This document shows, piece by piece, positions 9,148 through 18,049 of a DNA stretch of 64,000 bases. Made by a program: the position numbers and the translations under genes. The DNA is from JACRCT01 sp049841135 (GTDB lineage: Bacteria > Myxococcota > Myxococcia > Myxococcales > UBA5297), in assembly GCA_049841135.1 (NCBI GenBank), contig JASGHK010000008.1, forward strand, positions 868,001 to 932,000, in the 5' to 3' direction. Every line of letters begins with the position of its first letter. Within the stretch, counting starts at the first letter, position 1. Below the pieces are notes generated by a model, which saw nothing but the letters and a program-made list of their open reading frames with translations, did not search any database and had not been told where the DNA came from.

Positions 9148-9805
9148 GAGCGCCTCCATTGGCCGCCGCGAGCTCGCCACGCGCCTGCGAGAAGAGCTGC
9201 ACCAGCTCCTCGCGCGCACGACCGAGCCGCGACCGCACGGTGTTGACGGGGATCGACAAGGCCTCCGAGATCTCCTCCGGGCCCATGCCCATGAAGTCGT
9301 GGTAGACGAACACGACCCGCTTCTCCGCCGAGAGCTTCTCCAGCGCCTTGCTCATCATCTGTGCGGCCTGCGCCGCCTGGGCCTGGTGCTCGGGGTCGCT
9401 CGCGGCGCCCGCGGGTGAATCAGGCAGCTCCTCGACAGGGTCCTCGCGGCGGCGCCGGCCGCCCCGCAGGTGCATCAGCGCGACGTTGGCGCAAACCCGG
9501 TAGAGGAAGGTGGAGAACTTCGAGTCGCCACGGAAGGTCCTCAGCGCCTTCATCAGCTGGATGAAGGTCTCCTGGATCAGGTCATCCATGTCTGCGTTCG
9601 ACCCCACCAGGTGGAAGAGGATGCGGTGCACGTCCTGCCGGGTGCGGCGGTAGAGCAGGTCGAAGGCCGCGAGGTCGCCGTCGCGCACACGGGCGATGAG
9701 CGGCGCCAGAGGTTCGGGCGCACGGACAGCATCCCCAGTCTTTTCGACGGGTTCAGCCAACCCGGCTCCCCAGAAGCTCCAGCTGCATGGCAGGACCGCA
9801 TCCAT
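9134..9805 (-). CDS. ECF-type RNA polymerase sigma factor
   Basis: Sigma-70 region 2 is visible in AFDLLYRRTRQDVHRILF and DMDDLIQETFIQLMKAL, and region 4 in SAEKRVVFVYHDFMGMGPEEIS with the helix-turn-helix IPVNTVRSRLGRAREEL. It transcribes the regulon controlled by the overlapping FecR-domain anti-sigma protein. The start is uncertain: the ATG at 9805 has a poor ribosome site, and a TTG at 9760 preceded by GGGGAG may be used instead. Region 2 begins well after either start. The target genes cannot be inferred from this window. Confidence 0.85.
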   Translation of the reverse strand: MDAVLPCSWSFWGAGLAEPVEKTGDAVRAPEPLAPLIARVRDGDLAAFDLLYRRTRQDVHRILFHLVGSNADMDDLIQETFIQLMKALRTFRGDSKFSTFLYRVCANVALMHLRGGRRRREDPVEELPDSPAGAASDPEHQAQAAQAAQMMSKALEKLSAEKRVVFVYHDFMGMGPEEISEALSIPVNTVRSRLGRAREELVQLFSQARGELAAANGGARVAR

Positions 9806-9993
9806 TCCACACGAATGGTTGCCGGGCAAGTCGAAGGCGATCCCGTCTTTTTCCCAGGCGGGCCTTTGAACCGCCCACTTCGGCTCCTCCTGTGAGGCGA
9901 ACGGGAGGCCGAGCGGCCGAAAAATTGACCGATCGCCGGCGTGTCGTAGCGTGTAGGCAACACATGGCTGTAGCGCCTGCTACGGAGGAAATC

Positions 9994-10197
9994 ATGACGA
10001 AGGCTCTGACGGTCCTCGGTCTCTTCGCTGCCCTCGGGCTTCTCGCTGCGGCTTGGATGCCCTCTGAGGACAGCAATCCTCAGGTGGTCGAGGCGGCCTT
10101 CAATGCGCAGGTCGACCTGCGCCTGCACACCACCCTCAACAAGCTGGCGCGCGAAGCCGAGGCCAGGCAGGCCCAGGCCCAGCTGGCCTCGCGCTGA
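9994..10197 (+). CDS. Small single-pass or secreted protein
   Basis: A 67-residue protein with a hydrophobic N-terminal segment (LTVLGLFAALGLLAAAW) that is either a signal anchor or an uncleaved signal peptide, followed by a polar helix rich in Ala, Glu and Gln. The ATG at 9994 has an excellent ribosome-binding site (GGAGG, five bases upstream). It is a lone gene between the divergent sigma operon and carD. I do not recognise a family. Confidence 0.6.
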   Translation: MTKALTVLGLFAALGLLAAAWMPSEDSNPQVVEAAFNAQVDLRLHTTLNKLAREAEARQAQAQLASR

Positions 10198-10329
10198 CGC
10201 CGTCGCAGCAACGTGCGGCGCGCGCGACCTGCCGCTGTGCGCCGCTCCGGCCGGCCAGCCTCCTGCCGATTCCCGACTCCGTCCGGCCAGCAACCCCGCG
10301 TCCAAGCTCGGCAATCTCGGCGCGGTTCG

Positions 10330-10356
10330 TTGACCCCTCCCCGCCCCTTTGATAAT
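10330..10356 (+). promoter_or_regulatory. Candidate promoter for carD
   Basis: TTGACC (10330-10335) and GATAAT (10351-10356) stand 29 bases before the carD ATG. The 15-base spacer is shorter than usual, so this is a candidate only. Confidence 0.35.
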
Positions 10357-10384
10357 CAACGCGCCTCTCTTTGGAGGGCGGGTA

Positions 10385-11305
10385 ATGCCTATCGCCGAGT
10401 CCGATCTCAAAGTAGGCGACCGGGTCGTCTACGCGAACCAGGGTGTGTGCAAGGTCGTGGGCACCACCGTGATGGAGATCGCGGGCAGCAAGCAGGAGTT
10501 CGTCAAGCTCGCGCGCGAAGACGACGAGGGGACGGTCATCTCGGTCCCCAAGGGTCGGCTCGACAAGGCCGGCATCCGCCGCGTCGCCGACGCCTCCGAG
10601 CTCAAGAAGGTCTTCGCCTACCTCGCTGCGCCGGTCGAGGGACCTGAGCTGGACTGGAAGGTCCGCGCGCGGTCCCACGGCGAGCGCATGAGTGAGGGTG
10701 GGCTGATGGGCCTGGCGCAGGTGGTCAAGAGCCTGACCACGCTCGCCGACCTCCGCCCGCTGCCGCCCAAGGAGCGCGAGCTCTACGACAACGCGCGCCA
10801 CCTGCTGGTGAGCGAGGTCGCTGCCGCTTCGGGCCTGCTCGAGGGCTCGGCCGAGGACGCGGTGGACCTGGCGATGTTCCCGCCCGGCAAGGAGCGCGTG
10901 AAGCCCACGTTGGCGATGGCGCTGGGCGGCGAGGACGGCGAGGAGCTGGGCCTCGACGACGGGCTGGAGACGACGACGCTCGAAGACGCGGGGCTCGAGG
11001 AAGAGCCGGCCGAGGAAGAGTCTGGGAGCGAAGGGGAAGCGGGCGAAGAGGCCGAAGGCGAGGAGGAGTCCGCCGAGGCGCTCAAGAAGCCGCGCGCTGC
11101 CAAGAAGCCGGCCGGGGAAGAGAAGCCAGCGAAGGCGCCGAAGGCCCCCAAGGCCGAAAAGGCGCCGAAGGCCCCGAAGGCCGCCAAGCCCAAGGCGGAG
11201 CCGAAGCCGAAGGCCGAGAAGCCCGCGAAGGCCCCCAAGGCCGCCAAGCCCAAGGCCGAGCCGAAAGCCAAGCCGGCCGCGAAGGCCAAGCCCAAGAAGA
11301 AGTAG
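10385..11305 (+). CDS. carD: CarD global transcription regulator with acidic and lysine-rich C-terminal tail
   Basis: 306 residues. The N-terminal part is a CarD/CdnL-type RNA polymerase-interacting domain (VGDRVVYANQGVCKVVG, then a helical core to about residue 165). A Glu/Asp-rich segment covers about 179-231 and a basic tail about 232-306. This acid-then-basic layout matches myxobacterial CarD, in which a CdnL-like domain is joined to an HMGA-like DNA-binding tail. Here the tail is built from KAPKAPK and KAAKPKAEPK repeats, like histone H1, and no RGRP AT-hook is visible. CarD acts with CarG and ECF sigma factors in light, development and stress responses in Myxococcus. The ATG at 10385 follows GGAGGGCGGGTA. 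carG lies 30 bases downstream, so the two are probably co-transcribed. Confidence 0.9.
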   Translation: MPIAESDLKVGDRVVYANQGVCKVVGTTVMEIAGSKQEFVKLAREDDEGTVISVPKGRLDKAGIRRVADASELKKVFAYLAAPVEGPELDWKVRARSHGERMSEGGLMGLAQVVKSLTTLADLRPLPPKERELYDNARHLLVSEVAAASGLLEGSAEDAVDLAMFPPGKERVKPTLAMALGGEDGEELGLDDGLETTTLEDAGLEEEPAEEESGSEGEAGEEAEGEEESAEALKKPRAAKKPAGEEKPAKAPKAPKAEKAPKAPKAAKPKAEPKPKAEKPAKAPKAAKPKAEPKAKPAAKAKPKKK

Positions 11306-11335
11306 CGAAGACCTTTTCGACGACGGAGGCGCAGC

Positions 11336-11855
11336 GTGATCCGCCTGGTGACGCTCGACCCAATCGAGCAAGAGACGCTCGACAAGCTCAGCCGCATCGT
11401 CTTCCAGGCCTACGGCCTGGGCTGCGAGTACGCCGGCGACGTGGCCATCCCCAAGGAAGCCGTCAAGGGCGACGCGCTCGACGCGGTCGAGCTCGTGGCC
11501 AAGGCGCCCGCGGTCAAGTCCTTCGCCGACGACAAGAATCGTCTACCTGACCAACCGGCCCTTCGTGCCGCGTGAGCTGCCGAGCGGCAAGGCCCCGACC
11601 ACCGGCTTCGCGCAGTACTCCGGCGAGCGTGCCGTCGTGACCACGCACGGCCTGCCCGGAGGCGAGGCCCTGCTCAAGCGGCTGGCCAAGCAGGTGGTGC
11701 ACGACGTCGGTCACCTCTGGGAGCTGCACCACTGCCTCGACCCGCGCTGCTCGATGTACGCGACCTGGGCCCCTTCCTTTGCCTCCGGCGAGCCGATCCT
11801 CTGCACGTTCTGCCGCGAGAAGAGCGAGGCGAAGATCCGCCTGGCCAAGACCTAA
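11336..11855 (+). CDS. carG: CarG-like zinc-binding partner of CarD (frame break inside)
   Basis: About 172 residues of archaemetzincin-like fold. The zinc motif reads HDVGHLWELHHC, then CSM after four residues, and a final CTFC. In archaemetzincin proteases the pattern begins HExxHxxGxxH. Here the catalytic Glu is Asp and the Gly is Glu, so it should bind zinc but not cut peptides, as described for Myxococcus CarG. CarG bridges CarD to transcription complexes. GTG at 11336 is chosen because GGAGG lies six bases upstream. The frame breaks at GAATC 11536-11540; deleting one base gives DDKIVYLTNRPFVP and an uninterrupted gene. Confidence 0.85.
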
Positions 11856-11910
11856 GCTCGCGCTTGACCTGCGAGGTCTGGCTGCCGCCTGATGCGGGGC
11901 CTTCGATTTG

Positions 11911-12921
11911 GTGACCCCCTTGGCCGAGCCGCTCGCTGACTCACCTGCCCCCGCTCCACCGCCGCCGCCGGCTGCGCCGCCTGCGCCCGCCCCGGCTCGG
12001 CCGAGCCTCTTCGGCGCGGTGATGCTGCGTCTGGAAGCGGTCGCCTTCGTCGCGGCCGCGCTGCTCTCCATCCTCTTCTACCTGCGCTTGCCTTCGACGC
12101 TGCCCTCCGAGGCCGACTACCGGGCGGCAGCGCAGGAGATTGCGGCGGCGGCCAAGGACGGCGACGCCGTGCTGCTCGACCCGCACTGGGCCGAGCGCGC
12201 GCGCCTGTTCGTCCAGAACGTCCCCGTGCTCAACCTGCACCGCCACCCGGTGCGCGACGATCTGCGCGGCTACGGCCATCTCTTCGTCCTCTCGCTGCCG
12301 GACCTGCCCCGCTCCAACCAGGGCGCCACCTTCGAGCTGCTCGACTCCTTCAAGTTCAAGCAGGCCGGCGCGCCCAAGCGCTTCGGAGAGCTGACGGTCA
12401 CGCAGTTCGACAACACCCGCCTCGAGCGGCCTTCCTTCGACTTCGTCTCCGAAGTCGCGCGCGCCAAGGTCTACTTCCGCCGCGGCGACGGCTCCGAGGA
12501 GCTCTGCCCCGAGCGCAACGGCCGCCACCCCTGCCCGCGGGCCGGGTGGATCAACGTCGGCGTCGAGGTGAAGGAGATCGACTCCAAGCCGCTGCGCTGC
12601 CTGTGGGCCCACCCCGCGCACAACGACCCGCTCGTCATCGAGTACGCGGGCACAGTGCTCGGGAAGTCGCTGGACGTCGTGGGCGGCATCGTCGGGCAGA
12701 TCGTCTACCGCGTGGAAAAGTACGGCACGGTCAAGCTGGCCGTGAAGATCGACGGCAAGCTGCAGGCCGAGATCGACTTCCCGCCCGGCAAGCCTGGCGA
12801 GAAGCGGCGCAGCATCGACACCGCGGCGCTCGCCGGCACGCCGCACCTGGTCCAGTTCGAGGTCAGCGCCGACAACCCGGACATGCGCCACTTCTGCTTC
12901 GCCGCGGGGGCGTACCCATGA
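11911..12921 (+). CDS. Membrane-anchored protein of unknown function
   Basis: After a Pro/Ala-rich cytoplasmic N-terminus of about 30 residues there is a single membrane helix (EAVAFVAAALLSILFYL), then a large extracytoplasmic domain. Its motifs are LLDPHWAERARLFV, HRHPVRDDLRGYGHLFVLSLPDLP, and a C-terminal beta-rich part that includes CLWAHPAHNDPLVIEY. The stop overlaps the ATG of the following glycosyltransferase, so the two are probably made together. It may modify or bind the same glycan or lipid, but no catalytic motif was recognised. The start could also be the TTG one codon upstream. Confidence 0.65.
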   Translation: MTPLAEPLADSPAPAPPPPPAAPPAPAPARPSLFGAVMLRLEAVAFVAAALLSILFYLRLPSTLPSEADYRAAAQEIAAAAKDGDAVLLDPHWAERARLFVQNVPVLNLHRHPVRDDLRGYGHLFVLSLPDLPRSNQGATFELLDSFKFKQAGAPKRFGELTVTQFDNTRLERPSFDFVSEVARAKVYFRRGDGSEELCPERNGRHPCPRAGWINVGVEVKEIDSKPLRCLWAHPAHNDPLVIEYAGTVLGKSLDVVGGIVGQIVYRVEKYGTVKLAVKIDGKLQAEIDFPPGKPGEKRRSIDTAALAGTPHLVQFEVSADNPDMRHFCFAAGAYP

Positions 12922-14600
12922 CCGGCGAGCATTCGCCACTCCCCGCCGATCTGCGCGCCCCACGGAAGTGGGACCGGCTCATCGCGCTCGCGCTGGCGCT
13001 CGGCACGTTCGCCGCGATGGCGCTCACGCACTCCGCCATCGGCGTCCCCCGCGACGAGAGCTACTACTTCCGCGCCGGCCAGGACTACGCGGGCTGGTAC
13101 GTAGACGTCTGGGACGCGCTCAAGCAGGGTGAGCCGCTCAAGGCCTTCACCGACCAGGCCATCGTCCGCCGCTTCGAGTACAACCACGAGCACCCGGTGC
13201 TCACCAAGGTCGCCTTCGGCCTGTCGCACCTGCTCTTCACCGAGAAGCTGCACTGGACGGGCGACGCAGGCGGCTACCGGCTCCCGGCGTGGGTCTTCTC
13301 CGGGCTGCTCTCGGCGCTGCTCTATTTGATGGCCTCGCGGCTCTCCTCGCGCCGAGGAGGCCTGTTCGCGGTCGCGGCCTTCTGGCTGATCCCCCGCCAG
13401 TTCTTCCACGGCCATCTCGCCTGCTTCGACATCCCCATCGCGTGCATGTGGCTCTTGACCGCGTACGCGTACTGGAGAGCCCAGTCGAGCCGCTGGTGGA
13501 TTCTCTGGACCGGCGTCGCGTTCGGCCTGGCGCTCTCCACCAAGCACAACGCGTGGATCATCCCCGGGGTCTTCCTCGTCCACTTCCTGCTCACCAGTGC
13601 TCCCCAGTCCTGGCGCGAGGGCAAGGCGAAGGCCGTCGCCAGGGCAGCGCTCCCGCTCCTCTCGATGCTGGCCATCGGGCCGGTGGTCTTCTACCTGCAC
13701 TGGCCCTACCTCTGGCACGCGCCCATCGACCGGTTCGCCTGGTACATGGGCTTCCACACCCAGCACATCAACTACCCGTGGGAGTACTTCGGCAGGCTGC
13801 TGGTCGAGCCGCCCTACCCGGTCGGCTACGCGTTCGGGCTCACGGCCATGACCGTTCCAGTCGGCATCCTGGTGCTGATGACCGCCGGGTCGCTGCACGA
13901 GATGGCGCGGTTCGTCGCGACCTACGTCTGGCACGGCGCGAAGCGGTTCGTCTCCGAGCTCGACGCCGACTCGCTGCTGCTGCTGGGCAACGCCTTCGCG
14001 TCCATCACCGTGCTGTCGATGCCCAACATCCCCATCTTCGGCGGCATCAAGCACTGGCTGCCCTCGATGCCCTTCCTGGTCCTCTTCGCGGCGCGGGCGC
14101 TGGACCGGATCGCGGACACGTCCGCCGACCTCTGGGCTCCGGCGAAGCGCTTCGCCTTTCCGCTGGGCGCCACCCTGGCGCTCGTCCCTGCGCTCTGGGG
14201 CGTCGTCCACAACCACCCCTACGGCACCAGCTTCTACAACGAGCTCGCCGGCGGCTACCCGGGCGGCGCCACGCTGGGCATGCATCGGCAGTACTGGTCG
14301 AACAACGTGACCGGCGTGCTGCCCTGGCTCAACCAGAACGCTCCGCGCAACGCCCGCGTCTTCTTCCACGAAGTGACCTACGACTCGTACTGGGCCTACC
14401 GCAAGGCCGGGATGCTCCGCGACGACCTGCAGTACGTGGGCGATATCGAGAGCTCGGAGGTCGCCGTCTACCAGTACATGCCGGAGTTCCGCGACTTCGA
14501 GATGCAGATCTGGAACAGCTACGGCACGCAGACCCCGGTGCACGGCCTCTACCTCGACGAGACCCCGCAGATCGTGATCTACCAGCGGGCTCGGCGTTGA
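12918..14600 (+). CDS. Polytopic GT39/ArnT-like dolichyl- or polyprenyl-phosphate sugar transferase
   Basis: 560 residues with a GT-C architecture: many hydrophobic helices and an early extracytoplasmic loop containing GVPRDESYYFRAGQDYAGWY, where an acidic residue normally serves as catalytic base. Later segments are HFLLTSAPQSW, PVVFYLHWPYLWHAP and a C-terminal periplasmic domain. The family moves sugars from polyprenyl phosphate to proteins or lipids. The ATG overlaps the preceding stop (ATGA). A radical SAM protein starts at its 3' end, so the three genes look like one envelope-modification unit. Substrate unknown. Confidence 0.75.
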   Translation: MTGEHSPLPADLRAPRKWDRLIALALALGTFAAMALTHSAIGVPRDESYYFRAGQDYAGWYVDVWDALKQGEPLKAFTDQAIVRRFEYNHEHPVLTKVAFGLSHLLFTEKLHWTGDAGGYRLPAWVFSGLLSALLYLMASRLSSRRGGLFAVAAFWLIPRQFFHGHLACFDIPIACMWLLTAYAYWRAQSSRWWILWTGVAFGLALSTKHNAWIIPGVFLVHFLLTSAPQSWREGKAKAVARAALPLLSMLAIGPVVFYLHWPYLWHAPIDRFAWYMGFHTQHINYPWEYFGRLLVEPPYPVGYAFGLTAMTVPVGILVLMTAGSLHEMARFVATYVWHGAKRFVSELDADSLLLLGNAFASITVLSMPNIPIFGGIKHWLPSMPFLVLFAARALDRIADTSADLWAPAKRFAFPLGATLALVPALWGVVHNHPYGTSFYNELAGGYPGGATLGMHRQYWSNNVTGVLPWLNQNAPRNARVFFHEVTYDSYWAYRKAGMLRDDLQYVGDIESSEVAVYQYMPEFRDFEMQIWNSYGTQTPVHGLYLDETPQIVIYQRARR

Positions 14601-15378
14601 CGGTCGGGCGAGCTCGACCGGCTGACCTCGCTGCGCGTCGTGGTCGGCCACCGCTGCACCCAGCACTGCACCTTTTGCTACCAGCACCATCGCGACGGCA
14701 CCCTGATGACCGCGCCGGAGCTCGCGGCCATCGTCGCCGACCTGCCCGCCTCCTTCGACCCGCGCTTCGCCACGCTGATGGGCGGCGAACCGACCCTCTG
14801 CCCAGACCTCGCGGAGATGATCGCGGGCTTGCGGTCCCGCTTCCCGCGCGCCGAGTTGAGCGTCACGAGCAACGGTTCCGCGCCGGCGCAGACCTACCTC
14901 GAGGCTCACTCGCCGCGGCGCCGACAACCTCACCTTCTCGCTCTCCACGCTCGACCCCGCGCGCTACCTCCGCGTCAGCGGCCAGACGGCGCAGGCGCTC
15001 GAGGAGTACCTCGCCAAGATCGTCCAGGTCCGCAGCTCGACCCGCGCGAGCATCCGCCTCAACGTCTACGCTGGCGGCGACGAGGTCGATGCCTTCTGCC
15101 GGTTCGCCAAGCGCCACGGCCTGAAGCTGACCTTCTGCGAGGACCTCGTGAGCCCCGAGCGCGCTGCCGCCCAGCACCTCCGCGTGCCCGAGGGGATGTC
15201 GCTCGTCGTCGACGATCTCCTGCGCCGGATCTACCGGGACGCGGATGGCTTCGAGGCCTGGCAGTACAAGCACGTCGCCAGGTTCGACGCCTACCGCAAC
15301 CTCATCGTGTTGCCCGACGGGACCCTCACCGAGGACTTCGCGGACGTCCTCGCCCAGCGCGGGTCGCGAGCCGGCTAA
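14597..15378 (+). CDS. Short radical SAM protein (two frame breaks)
   Basis: The N-terminus LRVVVGHRCTQHCTFCYQHH carries the CxxxCxxC cluster motif, followed by LMGGEPTLCPDL (the GGEP SAM-binding motif). The C-terminal half after repair contains FSLSTLDPARYLR, KLTFCEDLV and LPDGTLTEDFADVLA. The best start is a TTG at 14597 overlapping the glycosyltransferase stop. It needs one G removed from 14606-14608 (next to AGCTC) to give MTVGELDRLTSLRVVV. A second extra G in GAGGCTC (14901-14907) is removed to give LELTRRGADNLTF. The repaired protein is 259 residues, without a SPASM domain. Radical SAM enzymes of this size often act on peptides or cofactors; the substrate is unknown. Confidence 0.7.
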
Positions 15379-15629
15379 GGCCTGCGGCCCCGCCCCCCGC
15401 CGGGCTTCTTGGCCACCTTCGCCTTGGGCTTCTTCGGCGCTTCGACTTCCGCCTCCCGCTTGCTCTTCTTGGACGGCGCCTTGCGCTTCGCTCGCGGGTC
15501 CGCGAGCACCTCGCGCTCGCGCCGGGCGATGCAGGCGCCGCAGAGGTGGAAGTCCAGGTAGGGGCTGAGCTTGGCTTCTTTGGCGGTCTTGCCGCAGTCG
15601 CGGCAGACGGGCGGCAAGAGCTGGAGCAC
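15375..15629 (-). CDS. Small zinc-ribbon protein with lysine-rich tail
   Basis: 84 residues. Two CxxC pairs (CRDCGK and LCGAC) form a likely zinc ribbon, followed by a Lys/Ala/Pro tail that could bind nucleic acid. The GTG at 15629 is preferred because GGAGG lies eight bases upstream; longer versions are open but lack such a site. It converges on the radical SAM gene, overlapping by four bases. Similar short ribbon proteins with basic tails occur in myxobacteria, without known function. Confidence 0.6.
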   Translation of the reverse strand: MLQLLPPVCRDCGKTAKEAKLSPYLDFHLCGACIARREREVLADPRAKRKAPSKKSKREAEVEAPKKPKAKVAKKPGGGRGRRP

Positions 15630-15794
15630 GGCAGACCCTCCTGAGTGACTCGCGTCGTGCCGGCGGAGCATACCGCCGGGCCCTCCCCGGCGCTTTTCGG
15701 CGCATCGCTGCACCGCCTCCCGAATCTAATCAACCTGGCGCCAAGGGACCCGCTTGCCGGGGACGAGGCGCGACCCTTTCGAGGAACCCCGAAC

Positions 15795-16523
15795 ATGTCC
15801 CCCGCCGTCGCCGCCATGCCCGGTCCCGCGCCCGCACTCCAAGCCGTGGGGCTGGCCAAGCGCTTCGGCGGCCAGTGGGCCGTGGCAGAAGTCGACCTCT
15901 CGCTCACAGCAGGCGAGGGCCTGCTCGTCGCCGGACGCAACGGCTCGGGAAAGTCCACCCTGCTTCGGCTCATCGCCGGCGCCCTCCGACCCGACCGTGG
16001 AGAGGTGGCGATCGCCGGGCGGGCCGATCGCACTGGCAGGCTCGCTCGCTCCGCGCTGCTGGGCCACGCCTCCGCCACGTACGAGCCGCTGACGGCGCTC
16101 GAGAACCTCTCCCTCTTTGCGCGTCTGCTCGGTCGCCCTGCCGACCGCCACACCCTGCTTGGTCGCCTCGACGAGGTGGGCCTCGCCGGGCAGGGGGACT
16201 CGCTGGTGGAGACCTTCTCGGCAGGGATGCACCAGCGTCTCTCGCTCGCTCGCCTGCTCCTTCAGCAGCCAGCCGTGGCGTTGCTCGACGAGCCGCACTC
16301 GGCGCTCGACCCTGCGGGCCTGACACTCGTCGACTCGCTCGTCGCGCGCATGCGACGGGCCGGGACGGCGGTCGTCATCGCCAGCCACGACCTGCGCCGG
16401 GCCGCTGCCCTGTGCGACCGCGCGGTCCTCCTCGAATCCGGCCGCATCCAATGGGCGGGCCCCGTCGCCGAATTCCTGGCGCGCTTCGGTGCCGAACCGG
16501 CGTGGGCCGAGGGAGCGGGCTGA
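15795..16523 (+). CDS. ccmA: Heme exporter ATP-binding protein CcmA
   Basis: An ABC ATPase of 242 residues: Walker A GRNGSGKST, a weak signature FSAGMHQRLSLAR, Walker B VALLDEPHSALD and the H-loop VIASHD. It opens the ccmABCDEFG operon of system I cytochrome c maturation, where CcmAB uses ATP to release holo-CcmE loaded with heme by CcmC/D. The ATG at 15795 is chosen because the conserved domain starts about 14 residues later; the open frame extends upstream without homology. The stop overlaps the ccmB ATG (TGATG). Confidence 0.85.
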   Translation: MSPAVAAMPGPAPALQAVGLAKRFGGQWAVAEVDLSLTAGEGLLVAGRNGSGKSTLLRLIAGALRPDRGEVAIAGRADRTGRLARSALLGHASATYEPLTALENLSLFARLLGRPADRHTLLGRLDEVGLAGQGDSLVETFSAGMHQRLSLARLLLQQPAVALLDEPHSALDPAGLTLVDSLVARMRRAGTAVVIASHDLRRAAALCDRAVLLESGRIQWAGPVAEFLARFGAEPAWAEGAG

Positions 16524-17186
16524 TGCAGCTCTGGGCCGTGCTCCAGAAGGAATCTGGTCCTCTCCTGGCGCACCCGCAGCCAGGCCGCCGCGGTCTTCGC
16601 CTTCGGCGCCACCGCGCTCCTGATGCTGGGCTTCGCCGCCGGTCCCGACTCCCGGGCGCTGCGCCACGGAGCGGCCGGGTTCCTGTGGGTCGCCCTCGTC
16701 TTCGGGTCCGTCCTCGCGCTCTCGGAGAGCTTCCGGCACGAGCAGGCGCGCCGCGCGCTCGAAGGCCTGGCGCTCCTGCCGACGCGTCCATCTTGGCTCT
16801 TCCTCTCCAAGGCCGTCGCCAATGCGGCGCAGCTCTTCGCGCTCGGGCTCGCGCTCGTCCCGGTGATGGCGCTCTTCTGCGACGCGACCCCGGCCCGCCT
16901 CCTGGAGCTGGCCGCGGTCATCGCGCTCGGTGCGGCCGGGCTGGCGGCGCCGGGGACCTTCTACGCCGCGATGACCTCGCAGACCCGCGGGGCCCAGGTC
17001 CTCCTGCCGCTCCTGCTGCTCCCGCTCGTCGCGCCCGTGCTGCTGGCGGCGACCCGTGCGACCTCGCTGCTGCTCTCGGGCGATCCCATGGGCCAGCTCG
17101 GCTCGTGGATGGGCCTGCTCGCGGCCTTCGACCTCGTCTTCTGGCCCCTGGGGGCCGTCCTCTTCGGTGCGGTGCTGGAGGAGTAG
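16523..17186 (+). CDS. ccmB: Heme exporter membrane protein CcmB (frame break near the start)
   Basis: About 220 residues with six hydrophobic helices, typical of CcmB in length and composition. Conserved-looking stretches are LALSESFRHEQARRALEGL, then GALLLTPTRPS-type loops and a C-terminal FDLVFWPLGAVLFGAVLEE. The frame breaks at GAATC (16550-16554). Deleting one base changes the nonsense LQKESGPLL to LQKDLVLSWRTRSQ, the expected CcmB N-terminus, and the length becomes divisible by three. It pairs with CcmA as an ABC transporter in the cytoplasmic membrane. Confidence 0.85.
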
Positions 17187-17191
17187 CCACC

Positions 17192-17930
17192 ATGCTTGGT
17201 CGAATCGCCCACGTCTTCCTCGTCGCGTCCGGGGTCGTCCTCCTCGGCCTGGGCTCGTTCTGGGGGCTCACCCGCGCCCCGGCCGAGCGCTTCATGGGCG
17301 AGGTGCAGCGCATCATGTACGTGCACGTGCCGACCGCGTGGATCGCGCTCCTCTGCCTGGTCGCGGCCTTCGCCTTCGCGGTGGGGTTCCTGGCGACGCG
17401 GCGCTGGAGGCTCGATGCCTTCCTGGAAGCCAGCGTCGAGGTCGGCGTGGTGCTCTCCTTCCTGCTCTGCGTGCAGGGCGCCATCTGGGCCAAGCCGACC
17501 TGGGGCGTCTGGTGGGACTGGGACCCGCGGCTGACCACCGTGGCGGTGATGCTCTTCGCCTTCGTCGGCGTGCTCGCCCTGCGCCGGTTCGTGCAGGACC
17601 CGGCCCGCCGCGCCGTCTGGTCCTCGCTGGCGACCATCCTCGCCTTCGCCGACGTGCCCATCGTCTACTTCTCGGTGCGCTGGTGGAGCTCGCTGCACCA
17701 GATGCAGTCGAGCCCGCAGACGGTCGACCCGGCGATGGTGCTGCCGCTGCGCCTGAGCGCCTTCGGGATGCTCTTCCTGGCCGCAGGCTTCGTCCTGATC
17801 CGCGCGCGGCTCGCCGAGCAGCGCCTCGCGAGCGAGCTGGCACCGCCGCCCGAGCTCTCGGCGTCGAAGTCCCCCACACCGAATCCAGCCCGCGCCCGCG
17901 GCGCTGCGCCCGATTCGAGGCGAGACATGA
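17192..17930 (+). CDS. ccmC: Heme exporter protein CcmC
   Basis: A six-helix membrane protein of about 245 residues. The tryptophan-rich heme-handling segment GVWWDWDPRLTT and the flanking histidines in MYVHVPTAW and VRWWSSLHQ are all present. CcmC delivers heme to CcmE. As read, the frame runs straight into ccmD. The two places that could carry an extra base are GAATC (17881-17885) and GATTC (17912-17916). Removing one base at either produces a TGA that overlaps the ccmD ATG (ATGA), the usual arrangement in this operon, so the apparent CcmC-CcmD fusion is probably an artefact. Confidence 0.85.
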
Positions 17931-18049
17931 ACGGCGTCATCCAAGGCGGCTGGTCCTTCGTCGTGGCGGCCTATGCGGCGACCGCGGCCGTGCTCAGCGC
18001 CTACGGCCTCTCGCTGTGGCTGCGCTCCCGAGAGGCGAGCCGGCGATGA
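17927..18049 (+). CDS. ccmD: Heme exporter protein CcmD
   Basis: 40 residues with one membrane helix (SFVVAAYAATAAVLSAYGL) and a short basic tail, preceded by GAGGCGAG as ribosome site. The GGW...AAY...Y pattern matches CcmD, which helps CcmABC release holo-CcmE. Its stop overlaps the ccmE ATG. Confidence 0.75.
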   Translation: MNGVIQGGWSFVVAAYAATAAVLSAYGLSLWLRSREASRR

